This document shows positions 6,027-12,936 of a stretch of DNA of 16,059 nt, in pieces (position 1 is the first letter of the stretch; each line of letters begins with the position of its first letter). The position numbers and the translations under genes were made by a program. The notes under the pieces were generated by a model. It was given only the letters and a program-made list of their open reading frames with translations, did no database searches and had not been told where the DNA came from. The stretch comes from Dehalococcoidia bacterium. Its GTDB lineage: Bacteria > Chloroflexota > Dehalococcoidia > GIF9 > AB-539-J10. The stretch covers positions 1 to 16,059 of the forward strand of contig DAOUTC010000010.1 in NCBI GenBank assembly GCA_030626915.1, in the 5' to 3' direction.

Positions 6027-7376
6027 GTGAAGAAACATCCAGAATGGTATCGACAAATAATTGAGAATTCGCTGCTTGCTATTTATATCTTCCAAGATGG
6101 TCACCTCATATATCATAATCCTCGGATGCAGGAATTAACAGGGTATTCCAGCAAAGAACTTGACGATATAAGTCTGGAGCAACTTATCCACCCTCAGGAT
6201 CTCAGCGAACTGGTCAGATATACCCAACAGGCTCTGCAAGGCGGCACCACAAACTTACCTATTCCTTACCGGTTTCGAGTCATCTGCAAAGATAGAGCTA
6301 TCAGATGGACTGAGATTATTCCTACCTTAATAGAGGTGGACGGTAGGCCTGCTATCTTGGGGAACGCTGTAGACATCACCGAGCAAAAAAGGGCAGAGGA
6401 GGCACTGCGGGAGTCAGAGGGATTTCTTCGAACGCTATTTGATACTGTATTGGATGGTATTCTCATACTGGATTATAGTGGAAAGATACTAAATTATAAT
6501 TCCATACTTGCCAAAATGTTTGGCCTAAAGTCAACTAACGAGGCAATTGGAAGAAACGCACTGGAATTTATTCTTCCCAAATTCCACAACGTTGTAATCA
6601 AAGATCTTGCCAATGTAAAGGAGGGACGGGGTGGATACCTAAATTCCTATAAGGTTAAAAGCATGTCAGGAAAGGAATTCTGGGTTGAAGGACTCGGAAC
6701 AGACATAAGCTACAACGGGAAGCATGTTGACCTTGTCACTATAAGGGATATCAGCGAGCGAAAGAAGGCAACGGAACGACTTGAGCGTTCCTTTGTTGAC
6801 ATGGCGGAAACTGTTTCCCGGGCTATGGCCTCCCGAGACCCCTATACCTCAGGTCACCAGCGCCGGGTAGCTGAGTTAGCTCGCCTTGTGGGTGAGAAGA
6901 TGGAATTGGATAAGGATAGACTCCAGGGGCTGTATATCGGTGGGCTGCTCCACGACATCGGCAAGATTTCTACTCCAGAGACTATTCTTACCAAGCCTGG
7001 CATTCCAAGTGAGGAGGAATGGAATCTCATCTATGTTCATACAAAACAGGGCTACGAGATATTAAAGGACACAAAGCTTCCCTGGCCAGTGGCTGAGATG
7101 GCATTGCATCATCACGAGCGGATAGATGGCTCAGGCTATCCCGATGGTATCAGCGGTGATAAGCTGAGCCTGGAAAACCGCATTCTGGGTGTCTGCGATG
7201 TGGTGGAGGCTATGAGCTCCTTCCGTCCTTATCGCCCGGCGAGGAGTACGATGGAGATTCTGAAAGAGCTCAGGAGCGGCCGGGGAACAAAGTATGACCC
7301 CGATGTGATAGATATAATGCTAGAGATAATTGAAAGTGGAGAATTTGACTTGGATGAGAAGCGGAAATTCGAATAG
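6027..7376 (+). CDS. PAS-PAS-HD-GYP protein, probable c-di-GMP phosphodiesterase
   Basis: This 449-residue soluble protein has two PAS sensor domains (about 5-122 and 130-246) and an HD-GYP hydrolase domain (about 255-440). The first PAS ends in VDITEQKRAEEAL and the second in IRDISERKKATERL, both classic PAC endings leading into helical linkers. The HD-GYP core shows SGHQRR (H277), the HD pair H309/D310 with K313, HHHE (361-364), and DGSGYPDG with GYP at 370-372. Family members hydrolyse cyclic di-GMP using two or three metals, so the expected role is lowering c-di-GMP in response to a PAS-sensed cue. No transmembrane segment or phosphoacceptor domain is present. The start is GTG with GAAAGG close upstream. 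It probably functions with the preceding HTH gene and converges on the phosphatase gene with 5 bases between stop codons. The ligand of the PAS domains is unknown. Confidence 0.88.
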   Translation: MKKHPEWYRQIIENSLLAIYIFQDGHLIYHNPRMQELTGYSSKELDDISLEQLIHPQDLSELVRYTQQALQGGTTNLPIPYRFRVICKDRAIRWTEIIPTLIEVDGRPAILGNAVDITEQKRAEEALRESEGFLRTLFDTVLDGILILDYSGKILNYNSILAKMFGLKSTNEAIGRNALEFILPKFHNVVIKDLANVKEGRGGYLNSYKVKSMSGKEFWVEGLGTDISYNGKHVDLVTIRDISERKKATERLERSFVDMAETVSRAMASRDPYTSGHQRRVAELARLVGEKMELDKDRLQGLYIGGLLHDIGKISTPETILTKPGIPSEEEWNLIYVHTKQGYEILKDTKLPWPVAEMALHHHERIDGSGYPDGISGDKLSLENRILGVCDVVEAMSSFRPYRPARSTMEILKELRSGRGTKYDPDVIDIMLEIIESGEFDLDEKRKFE

Positions 7377-7381
7377 CCCAG

Positions 7382-8017
7382 CTACAAAAGTTCTAATGCG
7401 CTAACAACATCACTGAGGTTATCAAAAGGCTTACATTTGATCTTATTTTCTCTACAGTATGCTAGAAGCTCACCTCTGGCGAAGACCTGGTGAGCATATT
7501 TTGCCGGTAAGATATCAGAGCCACCATTGCCAATATATATCACTCTGTAACCCTGCTTCAGGAATAGCTTGATGTATGCCTCTTTCAAACCGTTATCCAA
7601 TTGCTTACCATCCGGCCCTATATATCGAGCCCGTATACCACCTGGGCGAAACGAAGCCTGCGCCGCATATACCTCGATGTTTTCCAGGCCGATTTCTTTT
7701 AATACTGCCTTTATATAGAAAGCTGGACCATGGCTCACGATAACGAATCTGAAGCCCTTCATGGAACAATAGGCTACCAGCTCATGGAACCCGGGACGTA
7801 TCTCAATCTTGCCCTTTATAGCTTCAAGTAAGGTAGGTTTGTCGGCTTTGACCATAGCAAAGGCTCTGGCATTGAACTCACCTACAGATATCTTGTGCTC
7901 TTTATATTCCTGCAGCAATTCTCGCCAATCCCCCTGGGCAAAGGTGTCTAGAAGAAAGAAGCTAGTGTCCTCTTTACTAATGGTGCCATCAAAATCACAT
8001 TGAATTAATGTCTTCAT
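7382..8017 (-). CDS. HAD-superfamily phosphatase, MtnX-like
   Basis: This HAD-family phosphatase has the subfamily IB pattern: catalytic motif I DFDGT (D8, D10 from the ATG at 8017), motif II VSHG (S95), a lysine in GLKEAYI (K145), and motif III GNGGSDILPA (D168). The layout matches MtnX-like and phosphoserine phosphatase-like enzymes of about 210 residues. MtnX dephosphorylates an enol intermediate of methionine salvage, but no other salvage gene is in the window, so the true substrate is open. Motif III reads GNG where many relatives have GDG. An in-frame TTG at 8026 has a better-spaced AGG upstream and could be the real start, adding three residues. A dispersed repeat lies upstream. Confidence 0.75.
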   Translation of the reverse strand: MKTLIQCDFDGTISKEDTSFFLLDTFAQGDWRELLQEYKEHKISVGEFNARAFAMVKADKPTLLEAIKGKIEIRPGFHELVAYCSMKGFRFVIVSHGPAFYIKAVLKEIGLENIEVYAAQASFRPGGIRARYIGPDGKQLDNGLKEAYIKLFLKQGYRVIYIGNGGSDILPAKYAHQVFARGELLAYCRENKIKCKPFDNLSDVVSALELL

Positions 8018-8073
8018 TGTTAGCAATTCAACCTACATAAAACTTCTTTCCTGGCATAAGGTCTGAGATTACC

Positions 8074-8201
8074 TTGTCATTGCGAGCCGTAGGCGTGGCA
8101 ATCTCGCTTCGTAGTGGTGGGGTTTATCCCCGCCTTAATGGTTGGGGACGAGCCCCAACCCTACAAGATTGCCTCGTCGCTAACGCTCCTCACAATGACA
8201 A
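8074..8201. repeat. Composite palindromic repeat with two nested hairpins
   Basis: The outer arms TTGTCATTGCGAG (8074-8086) and CTCACAATGACAA (8189-8201) are complementary at 12 of 13 positions, and the match continues weakly inward to GGCAATCTC and AGATTGCC. Between them lie two independent hairpins: GGTGGGG-TTTAT-CCCCGCC (8116-8134) and GGTTGGGG-ACGAG-CCCCAACC (8140-8160). It fills the gap between the phosphatase and exonuclease genes. Pieces of it recur elsewhere in the window. No transposase is present. Confidence 0.75.
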
Positions 8202-8225
8202 ACAACAGCAAACGCTCTCCCCTAG

Positions 8226-8999
8226 CTATATTGACAATTTAATTCCCACAGGGCAATGGTCGGAGCCTATTACCTGGGATAAAATGCTTGCCTCAGTAAT
8301 CGAGTGTAATAGATTTTCGGTCACAAATATATAATCCAGTCTCCAGCCTATGTTTCGTTCCCTGGCTCTCGTTCTCAAGCTCCACCAGGTATAATGATTC
8401 GGCTCTTTGTTGAAGTAACGAAAGGTATCAATAAAGCCATGGGCTACAAACTTGTCCATCCAGGCTCTTTCCATGGGTAAAAATCCTGAAATGTTTTCGT
8501 TCTCCTTGGGTCGAGCCAGGTCTATTTCCTTATGAGCAGTGTTGAAGTCGCCGCAAATAATGAGTTTTTCATCCCTTGCCTCAATAGGATTTATAAAGTC
8601 AAGGAAGGCATCATAAAAGTCCATTTTATATCTCAACCGTTCCTGGTTCATCTTCCCGTTAGGAAAATAAACATTAAAAAGGGTGAACTGAGGATATTTC
8701 GTAATTATGACCCTCCCCTCCATGTCAAACTGTTTGATGCCAAAGCCATTTTCGACTTTGATTGGTTTTTCTTTACTCAAAGTAGCCACCCCACTATAGC
8801 CTTTTCTCTGCGGGAAATTCCAGTAGGTATAGTAGCCAGGTGGTTGTTGAATTTCAGGGCTGATTTGCCCGGGCTGGGCTTTTGTTTCCTGCAGGCACAG
8901 AATGTCAGGAGATTTCTGGTTTAGCCAATTCAGGAAACCTTTTCTCTCTACTGCTCTAATTCCATTGACATTCCAGCACAATATTTCGATTTCCTTCAT
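8226..8999 (-). CDS. xthA: Exodeoxyribonuclease III / AP endonuclease
   Basis: This 257-residue enzyme belongs to the exonuclease III family (ExoA/XthA), which nicks DNA 5' to abasic sites and removes 3' blocking groups and nucleotides in base excision repair. All expected active-site motifs are visible: WNVNG (N10), LQETK (E38), NVYFPNG (Y111), GDFNTAH (D151, N153), WRLDYIFV (D222), and GSDHCP (D247, H248). Length is normal. The ATG at 8999 has AAAGGG about 9 bases upstream. The stop codon lies 24 bases after the end of the composite repeat. The upstream region is made of dispersed repeats, and I saw no convincing promoter there. The neighbouring phosphatase gene is on the same strand downstream, separated by the repeat, so the two may be transcribed independently. 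Confidence 0.95.
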   Translation of the reverse strand: MKEIEILCWNVNGIRAVERKGFLNWLNQKSPDILCLQETKAQPGQISPEIQQPPGYYTYWNFPQRKGYSGVATLSKEKPIKVENGFGIKQFDMEGRVIITKYPQFTLFNVYFPNGKMNQERLRYKMDFYDAFLDFINPIEARDEKLIICGDFNTAHKEIDLARPKENENISGFLPMERAWMDKFVAHGFIDTFRYFNKEPNHYTWWSLRTRARERNIGWRLDYIFVTENLLHSITEASILSQVIGSDHCPVGIKLSI

Positions 9000-9017
9000 A
9001 GCTGAGACCCTTTCTCA

Positions 9018-9070
9018 ATGTCATTCTGAGCCCTTCGTTCCTCAGGACAGGCTCCGTGAAGAATCTCTTT
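9018..9070 (+). repeat. Interrupted copy of the CCTGAGC repeat family
   Basis: TGTCATTCTGAGC at the left and GAAGAATCTC at the right match the ends of the 9189-9214 element. The centre is replaced by a GC-rich stretch containing CCTCAGGACAGG. It sits upstream of xthA. Confidence 0.5.
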
Positions 9071-9148
9071 AGAGATTAACATATTTTGCTGGAGTGATAA
9101 AAGCCGGCGTACTCGTTCACATGATTAGTGACACTTGATTTCCTTCCC

Positions 9149-9258
9149 TGTCATTGGGAGTCAAAAGCGTGGCAATCCCACCTCAAATGTCATCCTGAGC
9201 GTAGCGAAGGATCTCTCCCATTGAGATTGCTTCGTCGCTTACACTCCTCGCAATGACA
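9149..9258. repeat. Composite repeat: one family nested in another
   Basis: The left arm TGTCATTGGGAG (9149-9160) with GGCAATCCC and the right arm (GAGATTGC, then CTCGCAATGACA) repeat the pattern of the 8074-8201 element. In the middle, at 9189-9214, is a complete second-family unit TCATCCTGAGC...GCGAAGGATCT. A further partial TCATTGCGGTGAGC, in reverse orientation, follows near 9268-9283. Confidence 0.65.
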
Positions 9259-9294
9259 AAAGAGAGCGCTCACCGCAATGACGAAGAGCGAAGT

Positions 9295-9324
9295 TTGCAA
9301 ATATGGTTTGGCCTCATTTATCAT
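9295..9324 (+). promoter_or_regulatory. Possible promoter of the kinase-like gene
   Basis: TTGCAA (9295-9300), 18 bases and TATCAT (9319-9324), about 60 bases before the ATG at 9385. The area is AT-rich, so chance matches are likely. Confidence 0.3.
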
Positions 9325-9384
9325 AACAGTAATAATATTTATAACTTAAATGTTAATCACGATTCAGAAAAGGGGGAAGCGAAT

Positions 9385-10281
9385 ATGCATACTACTGTAG
9401 GTGATGTCATTAAAAGGATTGAAGATTGGAAGGATAAAGATATAAAGTATGAACCTCTCGGTGGGGGGATAACAAACCATAATTATAGAGTATCTGTGAA
9501 TGACGAAGTATTCATGGTTCGAATTCCGGGAGCAGATACTGGTCTTCTTATCAACAGGGATAATGAACTTGACTGTTCAAGCAAAGCTGGCAAAGCCGGT
9601 GTTGCTCCCGAACTTGTATACCACTTAAAACCAGAAGATGTTTCAGTTACCCGGTTTATTCAGGGTAAAACACTTCACCCTGAAGAAATAGCTGGAAGTA
9701 ATGAGTTAATACTGCGTATAGTTAGGGTAGTAAAGAATATCCATGAGAAAACTGTATTTAGGAGTCCTTTTAATCCTTTTGATACTATAAGAACTTACAT
9801 GCATTATGTTAAGGAATATAATGTTCCACTCCCAAACGACATCCACTGGATGCTTTCCCTGGCAAATGATATTGAAAAAGCAATGGAGAGACATAAAACA
9901 AAGAGCGTAGCCTGCCATAACGATTTGCTCTCAGAAAACTTTTTAGATGATGGTACAAGGATTTGGCTTATTGATTGGGAGTATGGAGGTCAGGGAGACC
10001 CTTATTTTGATCTGAGTGATTTTGCTATGGAACATCCTTTTATCAGGGAACAGGAAGAATTAATAATTAGAGAGTATTGTGGTGAAATGAAATATGAAAA
10101 GCTTTACAGAATGCTTCTATATAAAATTATAGCTGGTTTATGGTGGGGCATCTGGGCAATGATTCAATCCAGAATTTCTAAAATTGATTTTGATTATTGC
10201 GCCTGGGGAAATGAAAGATTTGAAAGGTCGAGGAGGGGCACACGTGATAAAGATTTTAAGAAATGGCTTGACGGAGTTTAA
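9385..10281 (+). CDS. Choline kinase / aminoglycoside phosphotransferase-like protein
   Basis: This 298-residue small-molecule kinase of the protein-kinase-like fold most resembles LicA-type choline/ethanolamine kinases and other APH-family members. The glycine-rich loop is LGGGITNHNYRV (25-36). The Brenner motif is CHNDLLSEN (177-185, with D180 and N185), and the metal-binding aspartate is in LIDWEYGGQGDPYFDL (D197). These predict ATP-dependent phosphorylation of a hydroxyl on a small soluble substrate, which cannot be identified from sequence. I chose the ATG at 9385, preceded by a purine-rich GGGGGAAG. The frame stays open upstream to 9253, but that part is read out of dispersed repeat sequence. 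The gene looks clearly more AT-rich than its neighbours and sits alone between repeats and a gap, which hints at acquisition. It could also be an antibiotic-modifying enzyme, but nothing specific supports that. Confidence 0.8.
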   Translation: MHTTVGDVIKRIEDWKDKDIKYEPLGGGITNHNYRVSVNDEVFMVRIPGADTGLLINRDNELDCSSKAGKAGVAPELVYHLKPEDVSVTRFIQGKTLHPEEIAGSNELILRIVRVVKNIHEKTVFRSPFNPFDTIRTYMHYVKEYNVPLPNDIHWMLSLANDIEKAMERHKTKSVACHNDLLSENFLDDGTRIWLIDWEYGGQGDPYFDLSDFAMEHPFIREQEELIIREYCGEMKYEKLYRMLLYKIIAGLWWGIWAMIQSRISKIDFDYCAWGNERFERSRRGTRDKDFKKWLDGV

Positions 10282-10397
10282 TATATCAAACCCAATGCTG
10301 AAGAGAAATTATTTTTATTATTCGTTGTATCTTGGTCTCATTCAGATAGATGGGTGTGATACATGAGTTACGAAGGGGCGCTATAACGGAGGATATA

Positions 10398-10427
10398 ATG
10401 TATTCTAGAGGGAAGGCATGCCTATGA
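10398..10427 (+). CDS. 9-codon leader ORF coupled to the DUF350 gene
   Basis: GGAGG (10388-10392) lies about 5 bases before an ATG that opens MYSRGKACL and stops at TGA 10425-10427. That stop overlaps the proposed start of the next gene as ATGA. Such overlaps usually mean that ribosomes ending one frame re-initiate in the next. The ORF is seen directly; its translation is inferred. Confidence 0.35.
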   Translation: MYSRGKACL

Positions 10428-10909
10428 ATGGGATAGGTCAAAGCACTGCTTTTTACCTGATTGTGCTGCTCTGGGTGGCTAGAGTCATAATCTGGACCTT
10501 TATCTGTGCCTTGTTAGCCTGGCTCGGGATCAGGGTTCTGGACGCACTTACACCACACATCCATCAACGGCAGGAGGTAGGAGAAAGGCCCGTTTCAGTA
10601 GGCCTGTTTATGGCTGGTTTCTTAATTTTGATAGGCTTGGTTATCCATGGGGTGGTAACCGGCCCTGTCATAGTGGGTGCTGGACTTCTGGAGAGTCTGA
10701 TTGACCCCAGAAGGTTAGGGTTGGTTGCTATTAGTTTTCTCGTCAGTCTTCTTTTAGGCATAGCCTTGCTGCACATCATGGACAAATTAACCCCCAGAAT
10801 ACCTTTCGGGAGCGTGGAGCAGAATCCCGTTGCAGTAGGTATATATGTTTTCGGCTATCTGGTTTTCTTTGGTTTAATAATCCATGGTGCTCTAATTATG
10901 CCTCTGTGA
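10424..10909 (+). CDS. DUF350 family inner-membrane protein
   Basis: This 161-residue integral membrane protein has four predicted helices (about 10-36, 58-78, 98-118, 136-158). It is an internal duplication: RVLDALTPHI...VGLFMAGFLILIGLVIHG is echoed by HIMDKLTPRI...VGIYVFGYLVFFGLIIHG. This two-repeat pattern with LTP and IHG signatures is characteristic of DUF350, whose function is not established. The ATG at 10424 is preferred over 10418 because GGAAGG is then 7 bases upstream, and it overlaps the stop of a small leader ORF. The transglutaminase-like gene begins 6 bases after its stop, so the two are almost certainly co-transcribed and may act together at the membrane. Confidence 0.8.
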   Translation: MNGIGQSTAFYLIVLLWVARVIIWTFICALLAWLGIRVLDALTPHIHQRQEVGERPVSVGLFMAGFLILIGLVIHGVVTGPVIVGAGLLESLIDPRRLGLVAISFLVSLLLGIALLHIMDKLTPRIPFGSVEQNPVAVGIYVFGYLVFFGLIIHGALIMPL

Positions 10910-10915
10910 GCTATT

Positions 10916-11740
10916 ATGCCCAGATATCTAAAAGCTATTTTGCCTTCCATAGCAGTCTTGCTGCTGATATTGCCTGCCTCTACCTTAGCAGTATCATCAG
11001 CAAATTTTTACCAACAGGATGGCGAGATTTTCGATGATTGGGATTTATGCCGCACCCGTGCTGTGGGTGAGGATGGCTTTTTCCAGGTCTGTTCTGAGAC
11101 GGAGTTTTGCCCCCTTATCCTGGGTGAGAGCTTAGGTGAAAATGCTGACAAGGCTTACCAAATTGGCCAGCAATTTGCCCAGGATTATCCCGATATTCAT
11201 CAGAGGGCAGAGAAGATTTTCGTCTTTGCCCGTGACAAGGTCAGATACACCTCAGATGCAGACCAGTTTGACTTTCAGGAGTTTGCTCAGAACGCCGATG
11301 AGTTATCAACCACTATTGAGAATAAGGGTTTTGGCTATGGTGATTGCGAGGATTACGCTATCTTGCTTACCGTTATGTATAAAGGGGCAGGCTTTCGTTC
11401 CGCTATAGTGCTGGCACCTGACCATGCCGCGGCATTGGTATATCTACCAGAATACAAGAAGGCTAATCAGACCCTATCTATCAATGGCGAGTCTGGCTGG
11501 GTCTGGGCCGAAGCTACAGGTGGGAACAATCCCTTAGGTTGGATGCCAGAAAGGTATATGGGAGAGAGGAGGCTAGTGGCCTACGAAGTTGAAGATGAAT
11601 CCATAACCAAGGTCGAGCCCTCTGGCAAAGCTCCTGCCGTTGTCACTTCAGGAGGCCCTGGTACTGGAATTCATATATCTCCCTTCTTCAGCGTGCTGGC
11701 AATGATGTGGCTTCTTTCCCTGTTTCGTAGACGGCGCTGA
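10916..11740 (+). CDS. Secreted transglutaminase-like protein with C-terminal membrane anchor
   Basis: This 274-residue protein begins with a signal peptide (MPRYLK, a hydrophobic core at 8-24, possible cleavage after STLAVSSA). The mature part has a transglutaminase/cysteine-protease-like core: FARDKVRYTSD, YGDCEDYA with C144, APDHAAALVY with H170, and WVWAEATG with E199, which could form a Cys-His-acid triad. Four more cysteines (C45, C59, C65 and the catalytic one) allow a disulfide outside the cytoplasm. The end is a Gly/Pro-rich linker, a hydrophobic helix (about 256-270) and RRRR, the shape of a sorting signal or stop-transfer anchor. It likely acts outside the membrane as a peptidase, amidase or crosslinker. 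It is co-transcribed with the DUF350 protein. Substrate unknown. Confidence 0.75.
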   Translation: MPRYLKAILPSIAVLLLILPASTLAVSSANFYQQDGEIFDDWDLCRTRAVGEDGFFQVCSETEFCPLILGESLGENADKAYQIGQQFAQDYPDIHQRAEKIFVFARDKVRYTSDADQFDFQEFAQNADELSTTIENKGFGYGDCEDYAILLTVMYKGAGFRSAIVLAPDHAAALVYLPEYKKANQTLSINGESGWVWAEATGGNNPLGWMPERYMGERRLVAYEVEDESITKVEPSGKAPAVVTSGGPGTGIHISPFFSVLAMMWLLSLFRRRR

Positions 11741-11806
11741 GCTTGGTTCAGTGTTCTTCTAGAGTGAATTAGATTTGGGGATTAGCGTATTACAAATACC
11801 ACCAAG

Positions 11807-11881
11807 CGACCCCGGGGGGATTCGAACCCCCGATCTCCACCGTGACAGGGTGGCATGTTAAAACCGCTACACCACGGGGCC
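11807..11881 (-). tRNA. tRNA-Asp (GTC)
   Basis: Read on the minus strand, a complete cloverleaf runs from 11881 to the discriminator G at 11807. The acceptor arm is GGCCCCG with CGGGGTC (one G-U pair). The anticodon stem CCACC/GGTGG encloses the loop CTGTCAC, giving anticodon GTC. The T arm is CGGGG-GTTCGAAT-CCCCC with one more base pair possible. CCA is not encoded. The gene is convergent with the transglutaminase gene. Confidence 0.95.
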
Positions 11882-11905
11882 ATCTTTAAGAGCTTTTCAA
11901 AGCTA

Positions 11906-11935
11906 AGTCTATCAAGGAAAACTTTGCCCTGTCAA
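11906..11935 (-). promoter_or_regulatory. Promoter of tRNA-Asp
   Basis: On the minus strand, a perfect TTGACA (11935-11930), 18 bases and TAGACT (11911-11906) lie upstream of the tRNA, predicting a start near 11899 and a leader of about 18 bases. The leader contains the dyad AGCTTT/AAAGCT (11891-11904). Confidence 0.6.
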
Positions 11936-12193
11936 ATAAAAACAAGCTTCCTCTCTCGTTGGATGCACTGATGTAATGCTGAGTAAATCGTGTTCCACCT
12001 TTCTGGTAAAGGCAAAGGCATTCCCTTCATAGCCGGTTAAATAATTCTGCATTACTTAACTTCTGGCTGAGGAACTGATAGGCCATATTGATAGCCGACT
12101 CGCTAGCCGCTTTTATCCTCTTTTGCGCTGGTGGTCTGGTAGGGATACGAGATAAGCCTTGTTTGGTCTCAGAAGTTCAATTTCCTTCTTTAG
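11932..12193 (-). pseudogene. Possible decayed coding sequence, unidentified
   Basis: In the 426-base gap between tRNA-Asp and the HD gene, three minus-strand open stretches follow one another in different frames. Residues KKEIELLRPNKAY...DHQRKRG end at 12113. ASESAINMAYQFLSQ...NAELFNRL ends at 12027. MPLPLPERWNTIYSALHQC begins at 12021 and ends at 11932. They abut with overlaps of a few bases, as expected of a gene with two frameshifts. Composition looks protein-like, with no low complexity. I do not recognise the product, and there is no start or ribosome-binding site at the 5' side. The remaining 12194-12307 shows nothing clear. Confidence 0.25.
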
Positions 12194-12307
12194 GGGGGAT
12201 ATTATTTATTCCCAAGCTATGGCCTAATCGCCTGGAGGGGACTGGCCCCAAAGCCTTCACATCATAAAAAGATTATCGGATTGCTATCCTGGGTTGAAGC
12301 AGCGATA

Positions 12308-12868
12308 TTATAGTTCCAGCTCTGAAGCGATGTCCTTCATCGCTTCAATGCCCAGGGAAACGAATTCCTCCAGTTCCAGCCCAATTTCCTGGCATTGAGC
12401 CACTTGTTCTCGGTCAACTCCAGCAGCAAATCTTTTCTCACGGAAACGCTTCATTACTGATTTAGTGCTTAACCCACTGAGTTTATCAGGGCGAACTAAG
12501 GCAGAGGCAGTAATAAGCCCGCTCAAGGGGTCGGCACAGAAAAGCGCCTGGTCTAATTTTGTTTCTCGGGGGATGCCATGAGTTTCGTTATGGCAAAGAA
12601 TAGCATGGGTCATTTTTTCATTAGCACCAAGTTCTCGTGCTATATCAGCCCCCAGCTTACTGTGGCTTTTAAAATCACCTTCAACCAACTCTACATCTAT
12701 GTCGTGGAGAAGACCGGTAAGCCCCCATTCATCTTCATCCTCTCCCAATTTTTTAGCCAGAGCACGCATAATGGCTTCGGTGGCTAACATATGCCCCACC
12801 ATGTTTTTATCCTGAACATTAGCTTGGATGGAAGCGAGGATTTCCTTTCTATTGACATTTGTGCTCAT
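12308..12868 (-). CDS. HD-domain phosphohydrolase-like protein
   Basis: This 186-residue single-domain HD-superfamily protein has its metal ligands visible: H26 in GHMLATEAIM, the HD pair H55/D56 in LLHDIDVE, further histidines H88 and H93 in THAILCHNETHG, and D113 in FCADPLSG. This is the HDIG-type layout found in small phosphohydrolases acting on nucleotides or phosphoesters; the substrate is unknown. The ATG is preceded by AGGAG about 9 bases upstream. It lies 27 bases downstream of uvrA on the same strand and is probably read from the uvrA transcript, although the palindrome at the uvrA stop codon may reduce read-through. No membrane or sensor domain is attached, which separates it from the HD-GYP protein earlier in the window. 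Confidence 0.8.
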   Translation of the reverse strand: MSTNVNRKEILASIQANVQDKNMVGHMLATEAIMRALAKKLGEDEDEWGLTGLLHDIDVELVEGDFKSHSKLGADIARELGANEKMTHAILCHNETHGIPRETKLDQALFCADPLSGLITASALVRPDKLSGLSTKSVMKRFREKRFAAGVDREQVAQCQEIGLELEEFVSLGIEAMKDIASELEL

Positions 12869-12893
12869 GATAAGAGAACTCCTATTTTACCAC

Positions 12894-12936
12894 CCTCACC
12901 TAACCTCTCCCTTCAAGGGAGAGGAATAAGATGAGG
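12894..12936. repeat. Imperfect 43-base palindrome at the end of uvrA
   Basis: CCTCTCCCTT (12904-12913) and AAGGGAGAGG (12915-12924) are perfectly complementary around one base, and the flanks CCTCACCTAA and AATAAGATGAGG extend the symmetry with mismatches. It resembles widespread intergenic palindromes. It contains the stop codon and last codons of uvrA. Confidence 0.6.

Noticed and set aside
8074..8334. Plus-strand ORF across the repeat and the end of xthA
   Set aside because: It is formed from palindromic repeat sequence and the antisense of xthA; the peptide has no recognisable features.
8532..8924. 130-codon plus-strand ORF opposite xthA
   Set aside because: It is antisense to a gene with complete catalytic motifs; a shadow frame.
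9253..9384. N-terminal extension of the kinase-like protein from an upstream ATG
   Set aside because: The first 44 codons read through dispersed-repeat sequence (CAATGACAAA...), lack a suitable ribosome-binding site, and do not resemble the family; the ATG at 9385 has a purine-rich site and the right N-terminus.
11741..11807. GCTTGGT/ACCAAGC inverted repeat as tRNA terminator or att site
   Set aside because: A 7-base match across 60 bases is likely by chance, and no integrase or T-run supports it.
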